Positions 34,699 to 44,346 of a stretch of DNA of 64,000 nt are shown here, piece after piece. The notes under the pieces were generated by a model. That model was not told the origin of the DNA. It searched no databases and saw only the letters and a list, made by a program, of their open reading frames with translations. The number at the start of each line of letters is the position of its first letter. Position 1 is the stretch's first letter. A program made the position numbers and the translations under genes. Origin of the DNA: Flavobacterium sp. KMS (GTDB taxonomy: Bacteria; Bacteroidota; Bacteroidia; Flavobacteriales; Flavobacteriaceae); assembly GCF_000813005.1 (NCBI RefSeq), contig NZ_JSYP01000002.1:186001-250000 (forward strand), in the 5' to 3' direction.

Positions 34699-37548
34699 AT
34701 GAAAACAGATGCTTTTGCTTTAAGACACATTGGCCCGAGAGAAACCGACCATCAACAAATGTTGAAAACAATTGGAGTTGAATCTATTGAACAACTCGTT
34801 TATGAAACGCTTCCAGATGACATTCGTTTAAAAGCACCGTTAAACTTAGATCCTGCAATGACAGAATATGAGTTTTCAAATCACATACACCAACTAGGAA
34901 ATAAAAATAAGGTTTTTAAATCATATATTGGTTTAGGATACAACCAAGCTATTGTTCCAGCTGTAATTCAAAGAAATGTTTTTGAAAACCCAGGATGGTA
35001 CACAGCATATACACCTTACCAAGCTGAAATAGCTCAAGGTCGTTTAGAGGCAATTCTTAATTTCCAAACTACAGTTATTGAATTAACTGGAATGGAAATT
35101 GCCAATGCATCATTATTAGATGAGGCAACTGCTGCTGCTGAGGCAATGGCACTTTTATTTGATGTAAGATCAAGAGATCAAAAGAAAAACGAAATCAATA
35201 AGTTTTTCGTTTCCGAAGAAATTTTACCACAAACATTATCGGTTTTACAAACTCGTGCAACACCTATCGGGGTTGAACTAGTTATTGGTAACCACGAAAC
35301 ATTCGATTTTTCAACAGCATATTTTGGAGCAATTCTTCAATATCCTGGAAAATACGGACAAGTTCATGATTATGCTGCCTTTATCGCTAAAGCAAAAGAA
35401 AACGAAATAAAAGTTGCTGTTGCTGCCGATATTTTAAGCTTAGCAAAATTGACTCCTCCGGGAGAAATAGGTGCTGCAGTTGTTGTAGGAACTACACAAC
35501 GTTTTGGTATTCCGTTAGGATATGGTGGACCACACGCTGCTTATTTTGCAACAAAAGACGAATACAAACGAAGCATGCCAGGACGTATCATTGGAGTTAC
35601 AATTGATACTAATGGAAACCGTGCTTTACGTATGGCATTACAAACACGTGAGCAACACATAAAACGTGATAAAGCAACTTCAAACATTTGTACTGCACAG
35701 GTTTTATTATCTGTAATGGCGGGAATGTATGCAGTATATCACGGACCAAGAGGATTGCAATACATCGCAGACAAAGTTCACGCTGCATCTGCAACACTTG
35801 CTAATGAGTTGAAAAAATTAGGCGTAGAACAAACTAATACTGCATTCTTTGATACTATCGTTGTAAAAGCCGATGCTAAAAAAGTACGTACAATTGCAGA
35901 ACAAAACGAAATTAACTTTTACTACATCGACGATAACACAATTTCTATTTCATTAAACGAAACAGTAAGTGTTGCCGAAGTAAACGAAATCATTTCAGTT
36001 TTTGCTACAGCTACAAATAAACAAGCTGCAACAATAGATAGCTTAACAAATACAAATCATTTCCCAGAGCATTTAAAAAGAACATCATCATTTTTAGAAC
36101 ATGATGTTTTCAATAAATATCATTCAGAAACAGCTTTGATGCGTTACATCAAAATGCTAGAACGTAAAGATTTAGCTTTAAATCACTCGATGATTTCTCT
36201 AGGCTCATGTACAATGAAACTGAATGCAGCTTCTGAAATGTTGCCATTAAGCAGCCCGCAATGGAACAACATTCACCCTTTTGCTCCGCTTGATCAAGCA
36301 CAAGGATATCAGGAAATGTTGAAAAAACTTGAAGAGCAATTAAATGTTATCACAGGATTTGCAGGAACAACTTTGCAACCAAACTCTGGTGCACAAGGAG
36401 AGTACGCAGGACTTATGGTTATTCGTGCATATCACCAATCAAAAGGTGATCACCACAGAAACATTGCTTTAATTCCATCATCGGCACACGGAACAAATCC
36501 TGCTTCGGCTGCAATGGCTGGAATGAAAGTTATCGTTACAAAAACATTAGAAAACGGAAACATCGACGTAGAAGATTTACGTGAAAAAGCAATTCTACAT
36601 AAAGACAACCTTTCTTGTTTAATGGTAACTTACCCATCTACTCATGGAGTTTATGAAAGTGCTATTAAAGAAATCACACAATTAATCCACGATAACGGAG
36701 GTCAGGTTTATATGGATGGTGCAAACATGAACGCTCAGGTTGGATTAACAAATCCTGCTACAATTGGAGCCGACGTTTGTCACTTAAACTTACACAAAAC
36801 ATTTGCAATCCCTCACGGTGGTGGTGGACCAGGAGTTGGACCAATTTGCGTTGCTCCACAATTAGTTCCATTTTTACCAGGAAACCCAGTTATTGCAACT
36901 GGAGGAGATCATGCTATTACAGCTATTTCTGCAGCTCCTTGGGGTTCAGCATTAGTTTGTTTAATCTCTTACGGATACATCTCGATGTTAGGAGCCGAAG
37001 GTTTAAAGAGCGCTACACAACATGCAATTTTAAATGCTAACTACATCAAAGAAAAATTAAGTGGTCATTACGACACTTTATATTCTGGAGAAATGGGTCG
37101 TGCAGCTCATGAGATGATCTTAGAATGTCGTCCTTTTAAACAAAAAGGAATTGAAGTAACTGATATCGCAAAACGTTTAATGGATTATGGTTTCCACGCA
37201 CCAACAGTTTCTTTCCCAGTTGCAGGAACTTTAATGATTGAACCTACAGAAAGTGAAAACTTAGAAGAATTAGACCGTTTTTGTGAAGCTATGATCTCTA
37301 TTCGTAAAGAAATCGAAGCTTCGACTATCGAAGATAAAAACAATGTCTTAAAAAATTCTCCACATACATTAGCAATGCTTACTACCGATGTTTGGGATTT
37401 CCCATACACAAGAGAGCAAGCAGCTTTCCCATTAGATTATATAGCCGAAAACAAATTCTGGCCAACTGTACGCAGAGCCGATGATGCTTTTGGAGATAGA
37501 AATCTAGTTTGTAGTTGTGCTCCTATTGAGGCCTACATGGAAGAGTAA
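34699..37548 (+). CDS. gcvP: glycine dehydrogenase (decarboxylating), P protein
   Basis: 949 aa, the fused single-chain form with both P1-like and P2-like halves. PLP-binding Lys in HLNLHKTFAIPHGGGGPGVG (C-terminal half), SLGSCTMKLNAASEM at the P2 start, and FRHIGPRE-type N-terminus (ALRHIGPRETD). It decarboxylates glycine and passes the aminomethyl group to GcvH lipoate; GcvT and GcvH are not in this window. Long, strongly conserved, with optimal codons; own promoter and terminator. Confidence 0.98.
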   Translation: MKTDAFALRHIGPRETDHQQMLKTIGVESIEQLVYETLPDDIRLKAPLNLDPAMTEYEFSNHIHQLGNKNKVFKSYIGLGYNQAIVPAVIQRNVFENPGWYTAYTPYQAEIAQGRLEAILNFQTTVIELTGMEIANASLLDEATAAAEAMALLFDVRSRDQKKNEINKFFVSEEILPQTLSVLQTRATPIGVELVIGNHETFDFSTAYFGAILQYPGKYGQVHDYAAFIAKAKENEIKVAVAADILSLAKLTPPGEIGAAVVVGTTQRFGIPLGYGGPHAAYFATKDEYKRSMPGRIIGVTIDTNGNRALRMALQTREQHIKRDKATSNICTAQVLLSVMAGMYAVYHGPRGLQYIADKVHAASATLANELKKLGVEQTNTAFFDTIVVKADAKKVRTIAEQNEINFYYIDDNTISISLNETVSVAEVNEIISVFATATNKQAATIDSLTNTNHFPEHLKRTSSFLEHDVFNKYHSETALMRYIKMLERKDLALNHSMISLGSCTMKLNAASEMLPLSSPQWNNIHPFAPLDQAQGYQEMLKKLEEQLNVITGFAGTTLQPNSGAQGEYAGLMVIRAYHQSKGDHHRNIALIPSSAHGTNPASAAMAGMKVIVTKTLENGNIDVEDLREKAILHKDNLSCLMVTYPSTHGVYESAIKEITQLIHDNGGQVYMDGANMNAQVGLTNPATIGADVCHLNLHKTFAIPHGGGGPGVGPICVAPQLVPFLPGNPVIATGGDHAITAISAAPWGSALVCLISYGYISMLGAEGLKSATQHAILNANYIKEKLSGHYDTLYSGEMGRAAHEMILECRPFKQKGIEVTDIAKRLMDYGFHAPTVSFPVAGTLMIEPTESENLEELDRFCEAMISIRKEIEASTIEDKNNVLKNSPHTLAMLTTDVWDFPYTREQAAFPLDYIAENKFWPTVRRADDAFGDRNLVCSCAPIEAYMEE

Positions 37549-37568
37549 AATAATATAATTTACGCATT

Positions 37569-37611
37569 GTAACCCTTTTAGTTTCTATACTAAAAGGGTT
37601 ATTTTTTTTTA
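37569..37611. terminator. intrinsic terminator
   Basis: AACCCTTTTAG / CTAAAAGGGTT stem followed by ten T, 20 bp after gcvP. Confidence 0.9.
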
Positions 37612-37744
37612 GTCAATCGCTACATCTTCAGTTCTATTGCTATTTTACAATCAGAAGGCATTGCAAAAATATACCTACATTATTTTTTAACATATTCAAA
37701 AAATAATATACCTTTATTAACTCATTTAAACCAAAAAAAATAAC

Positions 37745-39079
37745 ATGAAGAAAACTTTACTTACATTATGTTCATTCATAATTTTATCATCAATTAGTTG
37801 CTCATCAGATAAAGATGAGGAAACTATTAAAAAAGATGAAAATGTTACTCAGCCACAAACTCAAAAAATTGTCTTAAACATTTCGGATGCCAAAAGTCTG
37901 GTTATACTAGAAAATTCTCCATCTGGTAAGAACCTCGCTACAGGGACAAATTTATTTAAAGTCACTGCTGATGGCGCATATCTACCAGTGAATTTTACCA
38001 ATAAAGATGGTTCAGCTACAAGCACTAACCCAATAGTAACCAGTGCAAAAAACTTAAATTCAACTTACGTTTTACTTACAGGAGATTTTAATTATCCTAA
38101 CGAAAAAGGAGAATTAGTACACTACTCAAGTATATTAGTTAGAAAAACTGATGGGGCAATTTATAATTTCGGAACTGATAGTGTTTTAGCTACTAACGGA
38201 CTAGGCGACAATTCAGTAAAAAGTGATGCCCAAGGCAATATATATTACCGTTATGGTGGTAAAATTAATAAGCTATCCTTAAGTAATCCCGAAAACATTC
38301 AGAGAATTGATTACTTACCAAGCGGTCAAGCCCCTTCTGCTTTTGAGGTTGACGCAAATGGAAATTGTATCTATAGATACGGACAAAGTAAGGGAGTTAC
38401 AAGCTCAAACGGCACAAATGACATTCGCATAAGAAAAGCAAATGGCGGAATCTATGAAGTTAAAATAGAGGGAAGAGATAACAAAGAATTTTGGTTAGGT
38501 AATAATGGTAAATTTTATTTTATTACTTACACATGGGATAATAACTATTTGCCAAAAATTCATCAAATAGACATAGATGGCGACAATATTAGCACCAAAA
38601 TTGTATGGTCACCTAGTGGACCTGAAAGTTTCGACGGAGTTGGACATATGTTTCTACAATCTGGTCAAGGTTCCTATATAATCAAAAAAGAAAAATCAGT
38701 TGTTTTTATAGATACGTATTACAATTGGGGTAATATGGATTGGGAATTCTACGAAGACGATAATTCAGTTGAAAACATACAATTACCACGTATTGAACAA
38801 GGTGCAAAAATCGTATATTCAAAAGAATACTATTATATAGCCACAAAAACAGATTTATACAAGGTAAATTTAAACACTCATGATTACACAAAGCTAACCA
38901 CTTCAGGAGAATTTGAAGTTTATACTATTAGTGTTGATGCCAATGATAAAGTACAATTTAGCGCTTTAAGGTTAAAAGATGGCAAAAAGATTTTTGCAGA
39001 AATTAGCAAAGAAGGAACTTTAAAAACAATCGATGAAGAAATCAACAGAAAAGCTATTGTTCTTGAAAGAATTAATTAA
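37745..39079 (+). CDS. hypothetical lipoprotein, probable beta-propeller
   Basis: 444 aa. The lipoprotein signal ends in SISC (MKKTLLTLCSFIILSSISC), then comes an acidic linker (SSDKDEETIKKDE). The body has repeating strands such as SDAQGNIYYRYGGKINKLSL, EVDANGNCIYRYGQ, NNGKFYFITYTW and VDANDKVQFSALRL, which suggest propeller blades. A sequence close to the -7 consensus (TACCTTTA) lies before it. Function unknown. Confidence 0.72.
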   Translation: MKKTLLTLCSFIILSSISCSSDKDEETIKKDENVTQPQTQKIVLNISDAKSLVILENSPSGKNLATGTNLFKVTADGAYLPVNFTNKDGSATSTNPIVTSAKNLNSTYVLLTGDFNYPNEKGELVHYSSILVRKTDGAIYNFGTDSVLATNGLGDNSVKSDAQGNIYYRYGGKINKLSLSNPENIQRIDYLPSGQAPSAFEVDANGNCIYRYGQSKGVTSSNGTNDIRIRKANGGIYEVKIEGRDNKEFWLGNNGKFYFITYTWDNNYLPKIHQIDIDGDNISTKIVWSPSGPESFDGVGHMFLQSGQGSYIIKKEKSVVFIDTYYNWGNMDWEFYEDDNSVENIQLPRIEQGAKIVYSKEYYYIATKTDLYKVNLNTHDYTKLTTSGEFEVYTISVDANDKVQFSALRLKDGKKIFAEISKEGTLKTIDEEINRKAIVLERIN

Positions 39080-39125
39080 TAAAATCGTATTCAACGAGAG
39101 CTTATAAAACAAAATATATTCCTAC

Positions 39126-39157
39126 AAATGCCTCGATTAATCGGGGCATTTTTTTTG
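39126..39157. terminator. intrinsic terminator
   Basis: TGCCTCGA-TTAA-TCGGGGCA with one G-T pair and eight T, 47 bp after the lipoprotein stop. Confidence 0.85.
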
Positions 39158-39366
39158 AAGTAATGAAATATTTTTAAAATAAATTTTCAAATAGTCCCAA
39201 TTTACTCAATAAAAAATTCAAAAATTCACAGCAATAATTAACAAATAACCAATTATTCCCATAAAATAGAAATTATTCTATAATTATATGCATGCATAGT
39301 AAATATTATAGTTGTAATTATTATTTTATTTCTAAATTAGCCTAAATTATTTTGGAAAACTGTATA

Positions 39367-40425
39367 ATGAAAATAAAAATAACAGGAATAGGTAGCTATA
39401 TTCCGCAGAAAGAAATAAAGAATACGGATTTTGATAAACATGTATTTTTAAACGAAGACGGAACTCCTTTTGGCTACCCAAACGAGGTTGTCATTAATAA
39501 ATTCAAAGGTATAACAGGAATTGAGAACAGACGTTATGCCGAAGATCAATATACTTCATCTGATTTAGCATTCTTTGCTTCACAAAAAGCAATCGAAAAT
39601 GCCAAAATCGACCCAGAAACTCTTGATTATATTATTTTCGCACACAATTTTGGTGATGTAAAATACGGGACAACCCAATCTGATATTTTACCGAGTTTAG
39701 CAACGCGTGTAAAAAACAAACTAGGTATAAAAAACCCAAAATGTGTTGCTTACGATATCTTATTTGGATGTCCAGGATGGATAGAAGGCGTGCTACAAGC
39801 AAATGCTTTTATCAAATCTGGCATGGCAAAACGTTGTTTAGTTATTGGAGCTGAAACTCTTTCCAGAGTTGTAGATGATCACGATAGAGATTCTATGATT
39901 TATTCAGATGGAGCTGGAGCATCAGTAATCGAAGCTTCAGATGATGAAACTGGATTATTATCATACGAAAGTGCTACTTATGCAAATGAAGAAGCTGGAT
40001 ATTTATACTTCGGAAAATCGTACAATCCCGATTTAGATCCTGACACGAAATACATTAAAATGTATGGTCGCAAGATATATGAATTTGCATTAAGCCAAGT
40101 TCCTGCAGCTATGAAAAGTTGTTTAGACAAAAGCGGAATTGCTATCGATGATGTGAAGAAAATTCTAATTCATCAGGCAAACGAAAAAATGGACGAAGCA
40201 ATTATCAATCGTTTTTACAAATTACACGGCAAAACTCCACCAGAAAACATCATGCCTATGTGCATTCATGATTTAGGAAATAGCAGTGTAGCAACCGTTC
40301 CAACGCTTTATGACCTTTTAATACAAGGGAAATTAGAAAATCATGAAATCAACAAAGGCGACGTTGTAATTTTTGCTTCAGTTGGAGCTGGAATGAACGT
40401 AAATGCATTTGTATACAGATATTAG
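39367..40425 (+). CDS. 3-oxoacyl-ACP synthase III (KASIII/FabH-like)
   Basis: 352 aa from ATG 39367; a TTG at 39352 would add five residues (MENCI) with no family support. Thiolase fold with the catalytic triad Cys in LFGCPGWIEG, His in LIHQANEKMDEA and Asn in LGNSSVATVP. The N-terminus ITGIGSYIPQ is standard. KASIII enzymes start fatty-acid synthesis by joining acyl-CoA and malonyl-ACP; the low similarity of flanking parts to housekeeping FabH suggests a specialised paralogue, but that is inference. The next genes on the strand are a methyltransferase and a glycosyltransferase. Confidence 0.9.
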   Translation: MKIKITGIGSYIPQKEIKNTDFDKHVFLNEDGTPFGYPNEVVINKFKGITGIENRRYAEDQYTSSDLAFFASQKAIENAKIDPETLDYIIFAHNFGDVKYGTTQSDILPSLATRVKNKLGIKNPKCVAYDILFGCPGWIEGVLQANAFIKSGMAKRCLVIGAETLSRVVDDHDRDSMIYSDGAGASVIEASDDETGLLSYESATYANEEAGYLYFGKSYNPDLDPDTKYIKMYGRKIYEFALSQVPAAMKSCLDKSGIAIDDVKKILIHQANEKMDEAIINRFYKLHGKTPPENIMPMCIHDLGNSSVATVPTLYDLLIQGKLENHEINKGDVVIFASVGAGMNVNAFVYRY

Positions 40426-40435
40426 TTTATTTTCA

Positions 40436-40490
40436 GTTACAATATTTAGTCGCAGTTTACAGTATGTTAAACTGATCACTGCGACTGAAA
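40436..40490. repeat. intergenic palindromic repeat (AGTCGCAGT type)
   Basis: TTTTCAGTTACAATATTTAG begins the unit; AGTCGCAGT on the left pairs with ACTGCGACT on the right. It shares words with the repeats at 8222-8283 and 14135-14188. Confidence 0.7.
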
Positions 40491-40491
40491 A

Positions 40492-40527
40492 CTAAAAAGT
40501 CCGCATTTTAAAATGCGGACTTTTTAG
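40492..40527. terminator. palindromic terminator
   Basis: CTAAAAAGTCCGCATTTT and its exact reverse complement form a 36-bp perfect palindrome with A and T runs, effective on both strands. The -7 element of the next gene starts at the following base. Confidence 0.88.
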
Positions 40528-40535
40528 TATATTTG
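40528..40535 (+). promoter_or_regulatory. -7 promoter element of the methyltransferase gene
   Basis: TATATTTG matches TAnnTTTG and abuts the terminator. Confidence 0.6.
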
Positions 40536-40560
40536 CACCCTAATTAAAACTAAGAACGAC

Positions 40561-40583
40561 AGATTGCTTCGTTCCTCGCAATA
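40561..40583. repeat. GATTGCTTCGTTCCTCGCAA repeat
   Basis: GATTGCTTCGTTCCTCGCAA directly before the methyltransferase start; a second copy is at 53482-53501, and a related word (CTTCGTTCCTCAGGGTGACA) at 58195-58214. It is of the short dispersed type often seen between bacterial genes. Confidence 0.7.
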
Positions 40584-40586
40584 ACT

Positions 40587-41135
40587 ATGTACGAAAAAAC
40601 ATTTCCGAATAAAAGATTCAAACATACTTTAGAATTTTTAAAAAAGCACATCACAACATCCGAAACCGTTTTGGATTTAGGAGTTGAAAATCCGTTTTCA
40701 AAGATCATGAAAGCTGAAGGTTTTAAAGTAAAAAATACTACAGGAGAAGATTTAGATATCGACCAAACCGTATTTGCTACCGAAAAACAAGATGTGGTTA
40801 CTGCTTTCGAAATCTTCGAACATTTGCTAAACCCATTCACCATCTTAAACGAAATAAAATCAGATAAGCTATTCATCTCGATTCCGATGCGTTTATGGTT
40901 CTCACCAGCATATCGTAGTAAAACGGATATGTGGGACAGACACTATCATGAATTTGAAGATTGGCAATTAGACTGGCTTCTTGAAAAAACAGGTTGGAAA
41001 ATCATCGATAGACAAAAATGGACTAATCCGGTAAAAAAATTCGGAATTCGTCCTTTGTTACGAAGCTTTACCAATAGATATTATATTGTTTACGCAGAAA
41101 AAAGCCCCCTAACCCCCAAAGGGGGAATAAAATAG
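40587..41135 (+). CDS. class I SAM-dependent methyltransferase
   Basis: 182 aa. Motif I is VLDLGVENPFSK (about 28-39), then DVVTAFEIFEHLLNP (about 70-84) typical of the UbiG/COQ5-like group, and FISIPMRLW. The substrate is unknown. The last residues KSPLTPKGGIK are encoded by a dispersed G/C-run repeat (41102-41127), so the original C-terminus probably ended near YYIVYAE. Next is a glycosyltransferase 20 bp on. Confidence 0.82.
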   Translation: MYEKTFPNKRFKHTLEFLKKHITTSETVLDLGVENPFSKIMKAEGFKVKNTTGEDLDIDQTVFATEKQDVVTAFEIFEHLLNPFTILNEIKSDKLFISIPMRLWFSPAYRSKTDMWDRHYHEFEDWQLDWLLEKTGWKIIDRQKWTNPVKKFGIRPLLRSFTNRYYIVYAEKSPLTPKGGIK

Positions 41136-41213
41136 TTTTGAACAAATTTCACAAAATGAACAACTCTAACTCACAAAATTCGTCAAGCTCCCCCTTTGGG
41201 GGCTGGGGGGCTT
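41102..41213. repeat. inverted repeat pair of the CCCCCTAACCCCCAAAGGGGG type
   Basis: AGCCCCCTAACCCCCAAAGG runs on at 41102-41127, and its reverse complement with few changes is at 41186-41213 (CTCCCCCTTTGGGGGCTGGG). These G/C blocks stand out in about 33% GC DNA. The arms are 58 bp apart and overlap the 3' end of the methyltransferase and the 5' end of the glycosyltransferase frame. Confidence 0.85.
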
Positions 41214-42055
41214 ACTACATTGTCATACCGGCACATAACGAGCAAGAATTAATTGGCTTAACGTTGCAATCTTTGATATCGCAAACTGTTTTGCCCAAAA
41301 AAATTGTTGTAGTCAATGATAATTCGACCGATAAAACGGGAGAAATTGTACTGGATTATGCCAAAGAAAACCCATATATCTCATTGGTAAACAAAACCTC
41401 GAGTGCTATACATTTGCCAGGAAGCAAAGTAATCCAAGCATTTCATAAAGGATTTGAAACTCTCGATGATGATTATGATATCATTGTAAAAATAGATGGA
41501 GATTTAATTTTTCCTCCCAACTATTTCGAAACCATTATTTCTCACTTTCAATCCGACCCAAAAATTGGAATGGCAGGAGGATTTTGCTACATAGAAAAAA
41601 ATGGAGATTGGATATTAGAAAATCTAACAGATAAAGATCATATTCGTGGTGCGCTAAAAGCCTACCGAAAAGAAACTTTTCAGCAAATTGGCGGTTTAAG
41701 AGCGGCAATGGGTTGGGACACGGTAGACGAATTACTTTGTAAATATTACGATTGGAAAATAGTTACCGATTCTTCTCTACACGTAAAACACCTTAAACCA
41801 ACAGGTGCAAACTACAACAAAACTGCCCGTTATAAACAAGGCGAAGCTTTTTATACTTTAGGGTATGGTTTTTGGATCACCGCAATTGCTTCTGCAAAAT
41901 TGGCAATGATGAAGAAAAAACCACTACTATTCTTTGATTACATTAAAGGATTCCTAAAAGCAAAAAAAGCAAAAACACCATTATTGGTAACCGATGCACA
42001 AGCAAAATTCATTCGAAATTATCGTTTGAAAAAAATGAAAGAAAAGCTTTTTTAG
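41156..42055 (+). CDS. family 2 glycosyltransferase
   Basis: 299 aa from ATG 41156 (a TTG at 41138 is in frame but less likely). GT-A fold: YYIVIPAHNEQELIGLTLQS, VVVNDNSTD, and the DXD-like VKIDGDLIFPPNYF; RGALKAYRKETFQQIGGL is the acceptor region. The first 25 residues (NSNSQNSSSSPFGGWGA) come partly from the inverted repeat and are probably not original. It is likely co-transcribed with the methyltransferase; both may modify a surface lipid or glycan. Confidence 0.85.
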   Translation: MNNSNSQNSSSSPFGGWGAYYIVIPAHNEQELIGLTLQSLISQTVLPKKIVVVNDNSTDKTGEIVLDYAKENPYISLVNKTSSAIHLPGSKVIQAFHKGFETLDDDYDIIVKIDGDLIFPPNYFETIISHFQSDPKIGMAGGFCYIEKNGDWILENLTDKDHIRGALKAYRKETFQQIGGLRAAMGWDTVDELLCKYYDWKIVTDSSLHVKHLKPTGANYNKTARYKQGEAFYTLGYGFWITAIASAKLAMMKKKPLLFFDYIKGFLKAKKAKTPLLVTDAQAKFIRNYRLKKMKEKLF

Positions 42056-42136
42056 TTCAAGCAATCAAAAAAACTATAAAATCTAAACCGTAAACTGGCA
42101 ACTATTTTCGTAATTTAGCCCATATTCGTAAAAACT

Positions 42137-42886
42137 ATGATGCTCATTCGTTATTTATCCCAAATAGGAAGATACTTCTTGATGCTTAAAGAAATTTTCA
42201 ACAAACAAACCAAATGGTCTGTGATGAAAAAACTAATCTTTAAAGAAATTGATGACTTAATTATTGATTCCCTTGGTATTGTTTGTTTCATTTCATTCTT
42301 CGTAGGAGGAGTTGTTGCAATACAAACTGCATTAAACTTAACAAACCCATTAATTCCTAAATACTTAATTGGTTTTGCAACCAGACAATCTGTAATTTTA
42401 GAATTTGCCCCAACATTTATTTCTGTTATTATGGCAGGAAAAATGGGATCTTTCATTACATCAAGTATAGGAACTATGCGTGTTACAGAGCAAATCGATG
42501 CACTGGAAGTTATGGGAGTAAACTCATTAAACTATCTTGTTTTTCCTAAAATTATCGCTTTACTATTGTATCCTTTTGTAATCGGAATCAGTATGTTCCT
42601 AGGTATTTTTGGTGGTTGGCTAGCTGGAGTTTACGGCGGGTTTACAACGAGTGATGATTTTATAATGGGAGCACAAATGGAATTTATTCCGTTTCATATT
42701 ACATATGCATTTATTAAAACCATAATTTTTGCCATGTTATTGGCAACTATACCGTCTTTTCATGGTTATTATATGAAGGGTGGCGCACTAGAAGTAGGAA
42801 AAGCAAGTACAGTAGCTTTCGTTTGGACATCTGTATCGATTATCCTTTTTAATTATATACTAACACAATTGTTATTAGGCTCATGA
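42137..42886 (+). CDS. mlaE: MlaE family ABC transporter permease
   Basis: 249 aa with five to six membrane helices. Family blocks: FFVGGVVAIQTALNLTNPLIP, FAPTFISVIMAGKMGSFITS, IGTMRVTEQIDALEVMGVNS, KIIALLLYPFVIGISMFLG. It forms the membrane part of a phospholipid transporter with the ATPase encoded next (4-base ATGA overlap). In other bacteria the MlaFEDB complex moves phospholipids between inner and outer membranes. The MCE subunit MlaD is not directly downstream. Confidence 0.93.
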   Translation: MMLIRYLSQIGRYFLMLKEIFNKQTKWSVMKKLIFKEIDDLIIDSLGIVCFISFFVGGVVAIQTALNLTNPLIPKYLIGFATRQSVILEFAPTFISVIMAGKMGSFITSSIGTMRVTEQIDALEVMGVNSLNYLVFPKIIALLLYPFVIGISMFLGIFGGWLAGVYGGFTTSDDFIMGAQMEFIPFHITYAFIKTIIFAMLLATIPSFHGYYMKGGALEVGKASTVAFVWTSVSIILFNYILTQLLLGS

Positions 42887-43644
42887 TAGAAGTAAAAAAC
42901 ATAGAAAAATCATTTGGCGACAGCAAAGTACTTAAAGGTGTTTCGACCGTGTTTGAAACTGGAAAAACAAACCTAATCATTGGGCAAAGTGGATCTGGAA
43001 AAACGGTATTATTAAAAAGCTTATTAGGTATTCATACTCCAGATTCTGGAACAATTGAGTTTGATGGTAGAGTTTATTCAGAACTAGAACCAGATGAAAA
43101 AAGAGAATTACGTACAGAAATCGGAATGGTATTTCAGGGAAGTGCTTTATTTGACTCCATGACTGTTGCCGAAAATGTAGCTTTCCCACTTAGAATGTTT
43201 ACCAAAGACACTGGTTCTAAAATTCAAGACCGTGTAGATTTTGTTTTAAAAAGGGTAAATCTAATTGATGCACATAAAAAATTACCTTCAGAAATTTCTG
43301 GAGGGATGCAAAAACGTGTGGCTATTGCCCGCGCCATTGTAAACAACCCTAAATATTTATTTTGTGATGAACCAAACTCTGGTTTGGATCCAAATACTTC
43401 GACTTTGATTGATAATTTAATTAAAGAAATTACCGAAGAATATAATATTACCACTGTAATTAACACGCACGATATGAACTCTGTGATGGAAATTGGTGAG
43501 AATATTTTATTCTTAAAAAATGGAGTAAAAGAATGGCAGGGAACAAAAGAAGAAATTTTCGTAACCGATAATAAAGCTATTGTCGAATTTGTTTATTCTT
43601 CAAATTTATTCAAGAAAGTAAGAGAAGCTTATTTAAAAGGATAA
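42883..43644 (+). CDS. mlaF: MlaF family ABC transporter ATP-binding protein
   Basis: 253 aa. Walker A GQSGSGKTVLLKSL (about 34-47), Q-loop GMVFQGSALFDSMTV, signature ISGGMQKRVAIARAIV, Walker B YLFCDEPNSGLDP and the H-loop NTHDMNSV. It hydrolyses ATP for lipid transport with MlaE. A strong terminator follows it, so mlaE-mlaF end the operon. Confidence 0.95.
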   Translation: MIEVKNIEKSFGDSKVLKGVSTVFETGKTNLIIGQSGSGKTVLLKSLLGIHTPDSGTIEFDGRVYSELEPDEKRELRTEIGMVFQGSALFDSMTVAENVAFPLRMFTKDTGSKIQDRVDFVLKRVNLIDAHKKLPSEISGGMQKRVAIARAIVNNPKYLFCDEPNSGLDPNTSTLIDNLIKEITEEYNITTVINTHDMNSVMEIGENILFLKNGVKEWQGTKEEIFVTDNKAIVEFVYSSNLFKKVREAYLKG

Positions 43645-43663
43645 GACCTTTTAAAGTACAATA

Positions 43664-43713
43664 TAAAAAATCCCAAATTTCAATCTTAACAAAATTGGAA
43701 TTTGGGATTTTTT
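43664..43713. terminator. intrinsic terminator
   Basis: AAATCCCAAATTTCAAT / ATTGGAATTTGGGATTT, a long stem with one mismatch and T tail after mlaF; it also faces the convergent SprT-like gene. Confidence 0.9.
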
Positions 43714-43739
43714 ATATTCGATGGTTTTAATCAACAATA

Positions 43740-44345
43740 TCAGTCCTTAGTGAGCAACAACTCAACTTCGGCATTTGGATTAAAAAGATAGGTCCTTCCT
43801 GAGCTTATTTCTAAACATTCAAAGCGTTTAGTTCTTACAGCAATTTTCTTAAAGATTTTTCCGTTATGAATTCTGAAAACACTGCCGTATGGAATTTCAA
43901 AAATATAATTCTTATCGTTCTGCTTGTCGTATTGTTTCAAAGCCAATGACAAAGTAGTATCAGTATCACTACTTGCCGTAGGGTTCTTAAAATGCCTCGC
44001 CAGCAATGGTAATAAGTGACTAGGAAATATCTCCGGACGTATAAACGGAACCATCAATCGCTGAAAAGAATATTTCCATTCATTCCCATGAGGTTTAATT
44101 TTTCTTCCGAACTTTTCGAACGCAACCAAATGCGAAATCTCATGAATTAACGTTATCAAAAACTTGTATTGATTCAAGCTTGAGTTTACAGTAATTTCAT
44201 GTTTACCACTTGGCCCTTTTCTATAATCTCCATGTCGAGTTTGTCTTTCGTTTACAATTTTAAGATGTACACGATTATCAACAATGAGTTCAAAGACAGG
44301 CTTTACGGCATGTTCGGGGATGTATCTTGCTAAAGTTTCGCTCAA
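43740..44345 (-). CDS. SprT-like zinc metalloprotease domain protein
   Basis: 201 aa. LITLIHEISHLVAFEKFG carries HEXXH (HEISH), with the third ligand in the following RKIKPHGNEWK block. SprT-like domains are found in DNA-protein crosslink proteases; the bacterial members are poorly known. No signal peptide. It has the convergent neighbour mlaF, and an SDR gene 110 bp upstream in the same direction. Confidence 0.85.
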   Translation of the reverse strand: MSETLARYIPEHAVKPVFELIVDNRVHLKIVNERQTRHGDYRKGPSGKHEITVNSSLNQYKFLITLIHEISHLVAFEKFGRKIKPHGNEWKYSFQRLMVPFIRPEIFPSHLLPLLARHFKNPTASSDTDTTLSLALKQYDKQNDKNYIFEIPYGSVFRIHNGKIFKKIAVRTKRFECLEISSGRTYLFNPNAEVELLLTKD

Positions 44346-44346
44346 A

